This document shows positions 20,523 through 32,110 of a stretch of DNA of 64,000 nt, one piece after another. This DNA comes from Balanoglossus misakiensis (taxonomy: Eukaryota > Hemichordata). Each line of letters begins with the position of its first letter. The first letter of the stretch is position 1. The notes beneath the pieces were generated by a model. That model saw nothing but the letters and a program-made list of their open reading frames with translations, made no database searches and had not been told where the DNA came from. The position numbers were made by a program, and so were the translations under genes. The stretch is taken from assembly GCA_040954595.2 (NCBI GenBank), contig CM082582.2:1612001-1676000 (forward strand), given 5' to 3'.

Positions 20523-20585
20523 CTGCAATGTAACATCATTCAATTGGTCTAGTCATGTTAGCATTAGTAAAATGCTTCAAAAGTG

Positions 20586-20884
20586 TTAAAGGGACATGAT
20601 ACAAGACACCGTTTATGTTAGTGAATGAACGTTCAACCACACACAACTTCCATCCCGCTTGTATGATACGAGAGTAAAAACCCGCCCGAAATGAATAAAT
20701 GGTAGAGACCGTTTATTCATTTTGGCGACTTTTTAAAACTCTCGTGTCTATACAAGCGGAGTGGAAGGTGTGTATGGTTGAACGTTGATTCACTATATCC
20801 ACATGTAGAATAATATAAACGCAGTCTTGTATCAAACATAATTAATGGAAAAAGGGCAGCGAGAGAGAGACTTTGTCCCTTTAA
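20586..20884. mobile_element. TTAA fold-back element, copy C
   Basis: TTAA at 20586-20589 and 20881-20884 bound a copy of the 7978 family. The left arm has an internal deletion that joins AAAGGGACATG to GATACAAGACACC. The right arm is intact through TTTGTCCC. It lies about 60 bp upstream of the lectin exon 20441-20522. Confidence 0.85.
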
Positions 20885-21219
20885 TGAATACAGCCACAAT
20901 GTTCTGTTTATATCTACTGACGGACCATGCATGGATTGTCACGTATAATTCTTTGAAACGTTTGGTCCTCTGAAGAAATCTGAGCACTCATCTACTCAGT
21001 TTGCTTATTTTGTCTTCCTCCACCAGTCAGTGGTATCGTCCGAATTGATACTCCACTCTAAGCCTCTTTCTGAATGGCTATTTAAGTTGTGATCTGTAAG
21101 TCTTAAACCTTTCATCACCCCCCCCCCCGTTTCCTCTTTAGAGGTCCAACATTACCATAGAAAACAATTGGTTTTGACTGAACCATGTTGGTGAAAGGGC
21201 TAGGGTCAATTCAACTTAC

Positions 21220-21277
21220 CTTCTGGACATTCATATTTCACAAAGGGTGTTCCAAACAGTGCTCCAAGATCCAATTG
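21220..21277 (-). CDS. Exon: C-type lectin-like domain, first part
   Basis: This 58-bp exon has acceptor TTTGTAACAG and donor GTAAGT. It enters in phase 0 and leaves in phase 1, and encodes QLDLGALFGTPFVKYECPEG. The CPEG tail is the expected start of the lectin domain completed by exon 20441-20522. The residues before it may be mature N-terminal sequence or a linker. A phase-0 upstream exon, perhaps a signal peptide, is required; I could not find it between 21278 and the LINE at 23.3 kb. Confidence 0.82.
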
Positions 21278-21656
21278 CTGTTACAAATAAACAATAAGTT
21301 AGCTGCCAGTACACTCAATGATGTACGCGCAGAACGTCAACTGGTAAACAGTGCGCCTGTGTCTCTTCCCATAGGAGTACATGGAGAATAGTTAGAAAAC
21401 TCCCTTCTATTATTGTCATTTTCAGGAAATTTTAAACATAGCTCCGACAAATCAAAATAAATTCACCACGGTCTATTTTGAGATAAACTTTGTTCAATAT
21501 TGTATCCATAGGCAAACCATTGGTAGAAAATGCTGACCGTCAGCAGTTTTCTTCAATTATCGACTAAATTCACGGCCTTGTTTAAAGTCGAAAACAAGTG
21601 CAGTGACCCAAAATGGATTTTCATTATACATACAAATCAGAAACGAAAATCCACGA
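21278..21656. other. Sequence upstream of the first lectin exon, no feature seen
   Basis: No convincing first exon, promoter or repeat. A plus-strand frame at 21185-21391 is the antisense of the lectin exon and its flank. Confidence 0.45.
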
Positions 21657-21972
21657 TTAAAAGAAATGACAATACAAAACACCGTTTATGTTAATGTAAA
21701 TGTGGATATATAGTGATGCAACGTTCAACCGCACACACCTTCCATCCCGCATGTAGACACGAGAGCGAAAACTCGCCAAACTGAAAAATCGGTCTCTACC
21801 ATTTATTCATTTTGGGCGAGTTTTTACTCTCATATCATACAAGCAGGATGGAAGTTGTGTGTGGTTGAACGTTCATTCACTACATATACACATGCCCATT
21901 AATATAAACGGTGTCTTGTATCAAACATTATTAATAGAAAAGGGCGACGGGAGAGAGAGTTTGCCCCTTTAA
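21657..21972. mobile_element. TTAA fold-back element, copy D
   Basis: TTAA at 21657-21660 and 21969-21972. The left end resembles copy C (AAAGAAATGACAATACAA replaces AAAGGGACATGATACAAG), and the same arms follow (TGGATATATAGTG, TTCCATCC, CCATTTATTCATTTTGG). Copies C and D may share a common left-arm deletion. Confidence 0.82.
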
Positions 21973-22709
21973 GGCGACATGATGCATGAAGTGGCGAGAG
22001 ATAAACGCGACTGACCACCGCATTAAACACTGTCAAGCAAGGCACTTCAAATGCCAATTGTTTAAGTGTGTACTAAGTAATAGTTTCATGTACCATGTCC
22101 TGGGGGGGGGGGAGGGGTCAAATCACAACAGTTGGACATGTACGAATATGAAGAGACGATATCAGTTTTTTCATGTCTTCCTTTAGTAAACAATCTTTTT
22201 TGAACTTTGTATAGAATTCATTGAACTTTACTTTAGCTTATGAACTCTCATTTGCACATCGTCATCTTGAAATTGTGTCGACTTTATCATAAGGTTTTTA
22301 TAACTCAACTAGGTCGCAAAACCTATTTAAGTTAGTGAGAATAGGACGTTCACCTTTTGGGTTGATGGCTACAGACATTAATCCTGACTCATACACATGT
22401 TGCAGCCAGTATACTCTGCAGACATTGGACACAATAGTTTTACTAACCATTGAATTTTATTGGACCATCAAGTTTATTGACCCATGACGTTCATATAGAT
22501 TGTATGACACGACTGACGCTATAATCGGTCCATACCTTCGGCGAGCCAAGTGTTTTATAACATCATAAGATATTAATACCTATCACCCAGTCAAACGATT
22601 TCAAGTTATACAATTTCCACGCCAATAGGACGCCTTTAGGTGGAAATGCAACCAGGTATCCTGAATAGGAAAATATTCCGGGTATCTGTCAAGTTTAGTC
22701 CCATATTTA
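21973..22709. other. No feature seen
   Basis: Unassigned sequence with a G run at about 22102-22114. No exon, repeat or RNA gene could be supported. Confidence 0.45.
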
Positions 22710-22741
22710 GGGGACCAAGAGCCCTCAGGCGCTTGGTCCCC
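22710..22741. repeat. Hairpin with perfect 10-bp stems
   Basis: GGGGACCAAG at 22710-22719 pairs with CTTGGTCCCC at 22732-22741 across a 12-nt loop. Function unknown; it may belong to a dispersed repeat. Confidence 0.65.
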
Positions 22742-22879
22742 TTCTGTTATTGCTGGAGTTTGTCTTCTTTCTTCTTGAGTCGTTTTTTTGCGCCCGTTTT
22801 TCTCTGAAATTCCGGCAGGTGCGCCTTCCAAATTTGGCACGGTGGTTGGGGCCCATAGTACTGGTGCACCAGCCCTTTG

Positions 22880-23115
22880 AATTTGTAATTAGTCACGTGA
22901 CTTTGTTGCTATAATCGAGCGAAATTTTCAAATTGACCTAATTTGCACGTTAATGGGGGCATGTACATTCTTTTCGCGATTTTTGTAGACCATGTGGCCA
23001 AAATCCCCTGTGCCAAATTTCAAGGTCCTAGGCCACGTCGATTTTGAGAAGAAGATTTTTGTAATATTTTTTCGCTTTTTTTGGTGGGCTGAGGACGGAC
23101 ACTGGGGCATCGGAC
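22880..23115 (+). repeat. Relative of the 7085 repeat
   Basis: CCTAATTTGCACGTTAATGG, CAAATTTCAAGGTC, GAGAAGAAGATTTTTGTAA and GGACGGACACTGG follow the same order as motifs in 7085-7602, but much diverged and with only one subunit. Confidence 0.45.
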
Positions 23116-23139
23116 TTTGACCGTCATTACGTTATGTTG

Positions 23140-23285
23140 TGGAGATCTCATTAGCAGGCTACTCACTTCTGGCGGGTTGCAGTAGTCCTTGGAAAATCGG
23201 CTGAAATACGTAAACAGACCAGTGATTATTTTCCACGGAATGAATTTTGGGACAACACATTATCGGAGTTCAGGCTGTGTTAGGG
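23140..23285 (+). repeat. Left member of direct repeats flanking the LINE
   Basis: Contains GCTGAAATACG and CAGACCAGTGATT, followed by a CACGGAATGAATTTTGG segment and CAGGCTGTGTTAGGG. A diverged copy in the same order and orientation lies at 26515-26660 on the other side of the LINE. Confidence 0.6.
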
Positions 23286-23315
23286 CGTTTTATTGAATTA
23301 CGCTGAGTTTGGATT

Positions 23316-26300
23316 GACTACTGTGTTACCACTGAAATTTCTCATAGCAATGTTCTTTCAATTTCGAGTCTTTGCAATGTTGTTGACTCCGACCATATTC
23401 CTGTTTCAATAGAGGTTCATTTCAACACTTCTGCTGATGAAAGCTTCAGCAGTAGTTCCTTCAAGCAATGTAATTTTCGAGTTGATTGGAAAAAATTGTC
23501 ACAGCAGAATATATCCGCCTACACCGGTTGTACCAAAGCCAAGATTGATAAGATTAATTTATCCGAAGAGTTATTCTGCACTAATGTGAACTGTACAGAC
23601 CCTTTGCATTTACAGGCAATTGATACTTGTTATAGTAGTATTGTGGACGCATTGAATTGTGCTGCAAAAGATACCATTAGACGTAAGTTTCACCAGAAAG
23701 TTCATGTTGTGCCTGGCTGGAACGATTTTGTAAAAGAAAGTCACGACTATGCCCGTTCCATGTTTTTATTATGGGTTAATGTGGGTTAACCTAAACAAGG
23801 CCCGCTTTTTGAAACCATGAAATCTTCCAGAGCTCGTTTTTAGTATGCTTTACTTGCTTGTAAAAAGATTGAGAATCAAAATAGGGCTGACAAGATGGCT
23901 GATAATTTACGCTGCCACAAACAGAACGACTTCTGGGAGGAAGTCAGAAAGCAAACTAGCAGAAAAACGCCGCTTTCTGACACTGTAGGTGGAGCGACTG
24001 GTGAGAGTGAAATTGCAATTATGTGGCACAAGCATTTCAGTGATATTTTGAATTCTGTCCAGGCTCAGACTGGTAAAAATGACATCGAGGAGAAAATGAA
24101 GTATGTTAAATTTTCTTCTGATATGTATGTTTCTGAAGACGAAGTAATTTCTGCTATACATAAGTTACCTGATGGTAAGACAGCTGGCATTGACAATATT
24201 TTAGCTGAGCACCTCAAATTCTCAGACTCCTCTATTTTACCCTTTTTGACTTGTTGTATTAATGCAATGATTGTTCATGGTTACCTGCCAACTGAGGCTA
24301 TCAATGTTAATTTAGTTCCAATTATTAAGGATAAAACTAAGCTTTGTAGTGATGCCAGTAACTACCGGCCGATAGCACTAGCAACTGTTTTCTCTAAAGT
24401 TTTTGAGCATATTTTACTTTCTCGTTGTGAGGAGTTTCTTACCTCTCATTATTTACAATTTGGTTTCAAGCGAGAACATTCAACTGACCTGTGTTTATTT
24501 GCATTTAAAGAAATCATTAGCTACTACACCAGCAATGGAAGACCAGTGTTTACTTGTTTTCTGGATGCTTCAAAAGCTTTTGACAGAGTTAATCACTTTA
24601 AACTGGTTATAATTAACAAGCACATCGACAGGAATGTTCCCTTGTATGCTGTACGAATTTTATATTAATGGTACAGAAATCAATTGTTTACTGTGTTGTG
24701 GGGTAATGAAACCTCAGAGTTGTTTTCTGTTTCTAACGGTGTAAGACAAGGGGGGGTACTCTCTCCCTATCTTTTTAATGTCTACATTGATGATATTATC
24801 AATGCACTCTGTAAAGCCAAAGTTAGCTGTACCATGTGTGGTGTCAGCGCTAACACTTTAGGTTACGCTGACGACATGACTCTACTCAGTCCAAGTATTA
24901 AGGGTCTACGCCGTCTTCTTAGAATTTGTGAAATTTATGGCAAGGATTATGATATCATTTATAATTCTAGTAAAACTGTGTGCATGCTTTTTAATGGGAA
25001 GAATATGAGCGTTCAAAGAATTCCTTCGGTTAAACTTAATGACATCACTTTAAAGTTTGTACCTGTACACACCTATCTGGGCCATGTTATATCTTGTGAT
25101 GGTTGTGATAATGAAGATATTGAACGACAGAGAAGAGCATTTTGTGTAAGAGCAAACATGCTATTGAGACATTTTCAACATTGTAGTCAAGATGTGAAGA
25201 AAGTTTTATTTTTGGCATATTGTAGTAATATTTACTGTTGCAGTTTGTGGGCATCCTTTAAAGTTAAACCGATGAAAAAATTTAAAACTATGTACAATAA
25301 TGTTTGCAGAAGATTTCTCGGTCTTCCGCCATTTTGCTGTGCATCGGGTATGTTTGCAACAAACCATGTACATGTATTGTCACTTGGTGAAGTTTTTAGA
25401 CGCAATATGTACAGTTTTAAGATGGGTCCCTGGGATCTTTTTGCTCGTTGCTGTGGGCCTTTATAGGACATTACACCCCGATTTGGACTAAGCCGTTTTC
25501 AGAGTCTAACAAGGGGCTGGTAACTAGTTGAAAATCTGCACGATTATGTGCACACCCCCTGTCCGAGTATGTTTACGGCAGCTACCACCCGGCCATAGGC
25601 CGCCACGCTAATACGGCAAAGCAGCGGTCAGCGATAGCGTGCGCGTCCTGTAACCACAGTAACTGGATCGAACGCTAAAAATCCAATGTTTTGTACACAG
25701 AGATTTTGTACCGTTCACGAAAATCCCTAAGGCTTTTTTCATAGGCCACGTACGCCAGTCAAATTTGACCTGCTTGTTGAGAACGCACTTCCGCACAGTG
25801 TGACGGATCGTTTTTTCGGTTTTCGTCGTGCTAAGAAGCGATACCGGTGGAAGAGTGCGTCCAAAAACACCCAAAATCGATGACTTTTTCAGGTGTGGTA
25901 CGGGTATGCTGAAATCTTAGGATACAACGATAATATTCGAAAACAAAATCCGTCACGATCTTCCCTGGTTCAAGCAACTAATGAATACGTATCAAGTTCG
26001 TTTTTGAGGTCACGGAATAAAAAGCCTTAGGCTTTTGAAATTTGACCTAGCTAATTTTCATATCAATGGCGTCAGGGGGCGCGCGCTCACAATCGTGCAG
26101 ATTTTCAACTAGTTACCAGCCCCTTGTTAGACTCTGAAAACGGCTTAGTCCAAATCGGGGTGTAATGTCCTATAAAGGCCCATAGCAACGAGCAAAAAGA
26201 TCCCAGGGACCCATCTTAAGCGTAGACTCGACAATTCTTCTAATGTTTTACTTGATGCGATCTGTTCATCAGATAGAGCGACTGACAGCATATTTTTCAA

Positions 26301-26331
26301 ACATTGGCGAAAGCAATTGTATATCATGTAA
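23316..26331 (+). pseudogene. LINE ORF2 remnant: endonuclease end and reverse transcriptase
   Basis: The frame opens with DYCVTTEISHSNV and the endonuclease motif SDHIPVSIEV, then the linker VPGWNDFVKESHDYARSMF. Reverse transcriptase follows: NYRPIALATVFSKVFEH, then FTCFLDASKAFDRVNH, the NGVRQGGVLSPYLFNVYIDD block (from 24735) and YADDMTLL at 24864. Stops TAA 23787, TAG 23841 and TAA 24666 interrupt it, all in one frame with no frameshift. After SFK at about 25420 the ORF breaks at the inserted element and resumes as RRLDNSSNVLLDAI through KHWRKQLYIM, with stop TAA at 26329. The catalytic YADD is intact but the protein cannot be made whole. Confidence 0.88.
25421..26215. mobile_element. TTAA-flanked non-autonomous DNA transposon nested in the LINE
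   Basis: 795 bp between TTAA at 25417-25420 and 26216-26219. The 125-bp terminal inverted repeats (25421-25545, 26091-26215) begin GATGGGTCCCTGGGATC and I see only one mismatch between them. Removing the element and one TTAA rejoins the LINE frame exactly (SFK then RRLD). TTAA duplication points to a piggyBac-type transposase acting in trans. The interior, with an 88-codon minus-strand frame at 25608-25874, shows no transposase motif. Confidence 0.9.
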
Positions 26332-26514
26332 GTTTTTTTTGTGTGTGTCTCAGTGTCAGATTATTATTATTGTTTTTTTTTTCTTCTCTCTTTTGGGTAT
26401 ATGGACTTTTTTTAAAGTCTGAAATAAAGAATTGTTATTATTTGTTAGCTGTTGCCATTCAAATGTGTCTACGCAAACCCGGCTACACTGGCAGTGGGCT
26501 TTGACTCTAAGTCG

Positions 26515-26660
26515 CTAATGTTGTGGGAGGTTTCATTAGCATTGTAGTCACATGTAGTGGATAGTAGTTTGGGAAATTGCCTGAAATACGTCAGCAGACC
26601 AGTGATTTTCTTGCACGAAGGGAGTTTGGTACCAGCAATAATCAGAGATCAGGCTTCGTT
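26515..26660 (+). repeat. Right member of direct repeats flanking the LINE
   Basis: Shares GGAGGTTTCATTAGC-like, CCTGAAATACG and GCAGACCAGTGATT segments with 23140-23285 in the same order, with clear divergence. It begins about 70 bp after the LINE 3' end. Confidence 0.6.
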
Positions 26661-26767
26661 GCCGTTCAAAAGTTCCTACTTCAGTCGTGATGTTGCAACT
26701 GGACGTTCAGTATGGGGGTCGGCCCGCAGGTGGCCGTGTGGGTTATCAGGTCGCCCGTAACGGCACG

Positions 26768-27331
26768 CAGCTACATGCAGCTGTATGGGACCAAAATAAT
26801 ACACCCGATTCGGGGGTCACCTGTGACACCTGCGTAACTCAATAATTATGTGCATGCGTAATTGTGGGGTCAATGAAAGGGGTGGTAGCGTGGTATTTGT
26901 TGCACATGGATCAATATGAAGTCCGATTTTCCCGTCAAGTTGTGGGCGACCTTATGTGACCTTTCACCTACTTTTGCTTAGTGAGCATCTACAGAAGATG
27001 CATGCAGCTTTGGCTTGGGGGGGGGGGGGGCATATACGGATGGGACCATAATGATATACCAAAGGCGGGGTCACCTGTTGCACCTGCCTAAGTCATTGAT
27101 TTTGTACATTTAATTGGACACTAACCAACAGGGCGATAGGTGTGGTTTTTGTTCCACAGGGACGAATGTAAGTGTCAGTTGGTTTTTGCCCAAATGTATA
27201 AGGTGATTTTGATGACCTCTGTCATACAGTGCCATATCTCATCCCGTTGTACAGGTGCAGCTTTGGTATTTGGAGGGATGAAACTATCATGAAATGCCAA
27301 ATACAGGGGGATAACTTTGACACCTGCCATG
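26768..27331 (+). repeat. Degenerate tandem repeats of about 240-255 bp
   Basis: Units start at about 26768, 27005 and 27260, each with TGCAGCT, then a GGGA-type segment and CACCTG. The first two run on through GGGGTCACCTGT, a GG-GTGG stretch and a GTGACCT/ATGACCT segment. The third stops at CACCTGCC, where the 78-bp satellite begins. The second has a 14-G run at about 27017. They are strongly diverged. Confidence 0.6.
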
Positions 27332-30300
27332 ATTTTTTTCAAAAATCGACGAAATTTTGAGATTTTGCAAAGTCGAAAATTTGTCATTTTTTGATGATTT
27401 TCACCCGTCTTTTTTCAAAAATCGACGAAATTTTGAGATTTTGCAAAAGAGGAAAATTTGTCATTTTTTGATGATTTTCAACAATTTTTTTAAAAAATCG
27501 ACGAAAATTTGAGATTTTGCAGTAAAAAATTTGTAATTTTTTGATGATTTTCACCGATGATTTTTTTCAAAATTGACGAAATTTTGAGATTTGAGATTTT
27601 GCAGTCGAAAATTTGTAATTTTTTGATGATTTCCCCCCATGATTTTTTTCAAAAATCGACGAAATTTTGAGATTTTGCAAAGTCGAAAATTTGTCATTTT
27701 TTGATGATTTTCACCCATGATTTTCTTCAAAAATCGACGAAATTTTGAGATTTTGCAAAGTCGAAAATTTGTCATTTTTTGATGATTTTCACCCAATGTT
27801 TTTTTTTCAAAAATGGACGAACCCATGATTTTTTTCAAAATCGACGAAATTTTGAGATTTTGCAAAGTCGAAAATTTGTCATTGTCATGATGATTTTCAA
27901 CCATGATTTTTTTCAAAAATTGACGAAATTTTGAGATTTTGCAGTCAAAAATTTGTCATTTTTTGATGATTTTCACCCATGATTTTTTTTCACAAATCGA
28001 CGAAATTTTGAGATTTTGCAGTCGTAAATTTGTCATTTTTTAATGATTTTCCTCCATGATTTTTTTTCAAAAATCGACGAAATTTTGAGATTTTGCAAAG
28101 TCTAAAATTTGTCATTTTTTGATGATTTTCACCCATGTCTTTTTTCAAAAATCGACGAAATTTTGAGATTTTGCAAAGAGGAAAATTTGTCATTTTTTGA
28201 TGATTTTCAACAATGATTTTTTTTCAAAAATCGACGAAATTTTGAGATTTTGCAGTCAAAAATTTGTCATTTTTTGATGATTTTCAACAATTTTTTTAAA
28301 AAATCGACGAAAATTTGAGATTTTGCAGTAAAAAATTTGTCATTTTTTGATGATTTTCACCCATGATTTTTTCAAAATTGGAAAAATTTTGAGATTTTGC
28401 AAAGTCGAAAATTTGTCATTTTTTGATGATTTTCACCCATGATTTTTTTTCACAAATCGACGAAATTTTGAGATTTTGTAGTCGTTAATTTGTCATTTTT
28501 TGATGATTTTCCCCCATGATTTTTTTCAAAAATCAACGAAATTTTGAGATTTTGCAAAGTCGAAAATTTGTCATTTTTAGATGATTTTCACCCGTCTTTT
28601 TTCAAAAAATCGACGAAATTTTGAGATTTTGCAAAGAGGAAAATTTGTCATTTTTTGATAATTTTCAACAATGATTTATTTCAAAAATCGACGAAATTTT
28701 GAGATTTTGCAGTCGAAAATTTGTCATTTTTTGATGATTTTCCCCCATGATTTTTTTCAAAAATCGACGAAATTTTGAGATTTTGCAAAGTTGAAAATTT
28801 TTCAAAAATCGACGAAATTTATAGATTTTGCAAAGAGGAAAATTTGTCATTTTTTGATGATTTTCACCCATGATTTTTTTCAAAATTGACGAAATTTTGA
28901 GTTTTTGCAGTCGAAAATTTGTAATTTTTTGATGATTTTCACCCGTTTTTTTTTCAAAAATCGACGAAATTTTGAGATTTTGCAAAGTCGAAAATTTGTC
29001 ATTTTTTGATGATTTTCACCCATGATTTTTTCAAAATTGACGAAATTTTGAAATTTTGCAGTCGAAAATTTGTCATTTTTTGATGATTTTCACCCATGAT
29101 TTTTTTCAAAAATGGACGAAATTTTGAGATTTTGCAAAGAGGAAAATTTGTCATTTTTTCATGATTTTCCCCCATGATTTTTTTCAAAAATCGACGAAAT
29201 TTTGAGATTTTGCAAAGTCGAAAATTTTGTCATTTTTTGATGATTTTTCAACCATGATTTTTTTCAAAAATCGATATGATTTTGAGATTTTGCAGTAAAA
29301 AAATTGTCATTATTTGATGATTTTCGACCATGATTTTTTTCAAAATTGACGAAATTTTGAGATTTTGCAGTCGAAAATTTGTCATTTTTTGATCATTTTC
29401 CCCCATGATTTTTTTCAAAAATCGACGAAATTTTCAGATTTTGCAAAGTCGAAAATTTGTCATTTTTTCATGATTTTCACCCATGATTTTTTCAAAAATC
29501 GACGAAATTTTGAGATTTTGCAAAGTCGAAAATTTGTCATTTTTTGATGATTTTCACCCATGTCTTTTTTCAAAAATCGACGAAATTTTGAGATTTTACA
29601 AAGAGGAAAATTTGTCATTTTTTGATGATTTTCAACAATGATATTTTTTCAAAAATCGACGAAATTTTGAGATTTTGCAGTCAAAAATTTGTCATTTTTT
29701 GATGATTTTCAACAATTTTTTTAAAAAATCGACGAAAATTTGAGATTTTGCAGTAAAAAATTTGTCATTTTTTGATGATTTTCACCCATGATTTTTTCAA
29801 AATTGGCAAAATTTTGAGATTTTGCAAAGTCGAAAATTTGTCATTTTTTGATGATTTTCACCCATGATTTTTTTTCACAAATCGACGAAATTTTGAGATT
29901 TTGTAGTCGTAAATTTGTCATTTTTTGATGATTTTCCCCCATGATTTTTTTCAAAAATCAACGAAATTTTGAGATTTTGCAAAGTCGAAAATTTGTCATT
30001 TTTAGATGATTTTCACCCGTCTTTTTTCAAAAAATCGACGAAATTTTGTGATTTTGTAAAGAGGAAAATTTGTCATTTTTTGATAATTTTCAACAATGAT
30101 TTATTTCAAAAATCGACGAAATTTTGAGATTTTGCAGTCGAAAATTTGTCATTTTTTGATGATTTTCCCCCATGATTTTTTTCAAAAATCGACGAAATTT
30201 TGAGATTTTGCAAAGTTGAAATTTTTTCAAAAATCGACGAAATTTATAGATTTTGCAGAGGAAAATTTGTCATTTTTTGATGATTTTCACCCATGATTTT

Positions 30301-32110
30301 TTTCAAAATTGACGAAATTTTGAGTTTTTGCAGTCGAAAATTTGTCATTTTTTGATGATTTTCACCCGTTTTTTTTTCAAAAATCGACGAAATTTTGAGA
30401 TTTTGCAGTCGAAAATTTGTCATTTTTTGATGATTTTCACCCATGATTTTTTCAAAATTGACGAAATTTTGAGATTTTGCAGTCGAAAATTTGTCATTTT
30501 TTGATCATTTTCCCCCATGATTTTTTTCAAAAATCGACGAAATTTTCAGATTTTGCAAAGTCGAAAATTTGTCATTTTTTCATGATTTTCACCCATGATT
30601 TTTTCAAAAATCGACGAAATTTTGAGATTTTGCAAAGTCGAAAATTTGTCATTTTTTGATGATTTTCACTCATGTCTTTTTTCAAAAATCGACGAAATTT
30701 TGAGATTTTACAAAGAGGAAAATTTGTCATTTTTTGATGATTTTCAACAATGATATTTTTTCAAAAATCGACGAAATTTTGAGATTTTGCAGTCAAAAAT
30801 TTGTCATTTTTTGATGATTTTCAACAATTTTTTTAAAAAATCGACGAAAATTTGAGATTTTGCAGTAAAAAATTTGTCATTTTTTGATGATTTTCACCCA
30901 TGATTTTTTCAAAATTGGCAAAATTTTGAGATTTTGCAAAGTCGAAAATTTGTCATTTTTTGATGATTTTCACCCATGATTTTTTTTCACAAATCGACGA
31001 AATTTTGAGATTTTGTAGTCGTAAATTTGTCATTTTTTGATGATTTTCCCCCATGATTTTTTTCAAAAATCAACGAAATTTTGAGATTTTGCAAAGTCGA
31101 AAATTTGTCATTTTTAGATGATTTTCACCCGTCTTTTTTCAAAAAATCGACGAAATTTTGTGATTTTGTAAAGAGGAAAATTTGTCATTTTTTGATAATT
31201 TTCAACAATGATTTATTTCAAAAATCGACGAAATTTTGAGATTTTGCAGTCGAAAATTTGTCATTTTTTGATGATTTTCCCCCATGATTTTTTTCAAAAA
31301 TCGACGAAATTTTGAGATTTTGCAAAGTTGAAAATTTTTCAAAAATCGACGAAATTTATAGATTTTGCAGAGGAAAATTTGTCATTTTTTGATGATTTTC
31401 ACCCGTTTTTTTTTCAAAAATCGACGAAATTTTGAGATTTTGCAGTCGAAAATTTGTCATTTTTTGATGATTTTCACCCATGATTTTTTCAAAATTGACG
31501 AAATTTTGAAATTTTGCAGTCGAAAATTTGTCATTTTTTGATCATTTTCCCCATGATTTTTTTCAAAAATCGACGAAATTTTGAGATTTTGCAAAGTCGA
31601 AAATTTGTCATTTTTTGATGATTTTCACCCTTGATTTTCTTCAAAAATCGACGAAATTTTGAGATTTTGCAAAGTCGAAAATTTGTCATTTTTTGATGAT
31701 TTTCACCCATGATTTTTTTCAAAAATCGATCAAATTTTGAGATTTTGCAGTAAAAAAATTGTCATTTTTTGATGATTTTCACCCATGATTTTTTTCAAAA
31801 TTGACGAAATTTTGAGATTTTGCAGTCGAAAATTTGTCATTTTTTGATCATTTTCCCCCATGATTTTTTTCAAAAATCGACGAAATTTTCAGATTTTGCA
31901 AAGTCGAAAATTTGTCATTTTTTCATGATTTTCACCCATGATTTTTTCAAAAATCGACGAAATTTTGAGATTTTGCAGTCGAAAATTTGTAATTTTTTGA
32001 TGATTTTCCCCCATGATTTTTTTCAAAAATCGACGAAATTTTGAGATTTTGCAAAGTCGAAAATTTGTCATTTTTTGATGATTTTCACCCATGATTTTCT
32101 TCAAAAATCG
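27332..32110 (-). repeat. 78-bp satellite array, first orientation
   Basis: About 60 units of an AT-rich repeat read on the minus strand as GGGTGAAAATCATCAAAAAA, then TGACAAATTTTCGACTTTGC, AAAATCTCAAAATTTCGTCG and ATTTTTGAAAAAAATCAT. Short-unit variants, T-run length changes and AAAGAGG for AAAGTCG occur. Larger blocks repeat: for example the pattern at 29365-29547 recurs at 30477-30659. The 26-residue repeated frames (MGENHQKMTNFRLCKISKFR) follow from 78 being 3 x 26. Confidence 0.96.

Larger units (their letters stand above)
23290..26445 (+). mobile_element. 5'-truncated non-LTR retrotransposon (LINE)
   Basis: Contains the end of an endonuclease domain, a reverse transcriptase and a C-terminal tail, then a short 3' UTR ending in AAATAAAGAATTGTTATTATT. 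It has no LTRs. It belongs to the broad Jockey/CR1-like group judging from FLDASKAFDRVNH and NGVRQGGVLSP; I cannot fix the clade. The 5' UTR, any ORF1 and most of the endonuclease are missing, as expected for a truncated insertion. It is interrupted by the TTAA-flanked element at 25421-26215. Confidence 0.88.

Noticed and set aside
22601-22840. A 79-codon minus-strand frame as the missing first exon of the lectin gene
   Set aside because: No signal peptide, no suitable donor in phase 0, and it overlaps a hairpin-bearing repeat-like region.
25608-25874. 88-codon minus-strand frame inside the nested TTAA element as a transposase
   Set aside because: Too short and without the acidic catalytic motifs expected of a piggyBac transposase.
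23140-26660. LTR retrotransposon bounded by the flanking direct repeats
   Set aside because: The repeats are strongly diverged while the inside is a LINE-type endonuclease/reverse transcriptase without gag, protease or integrase.
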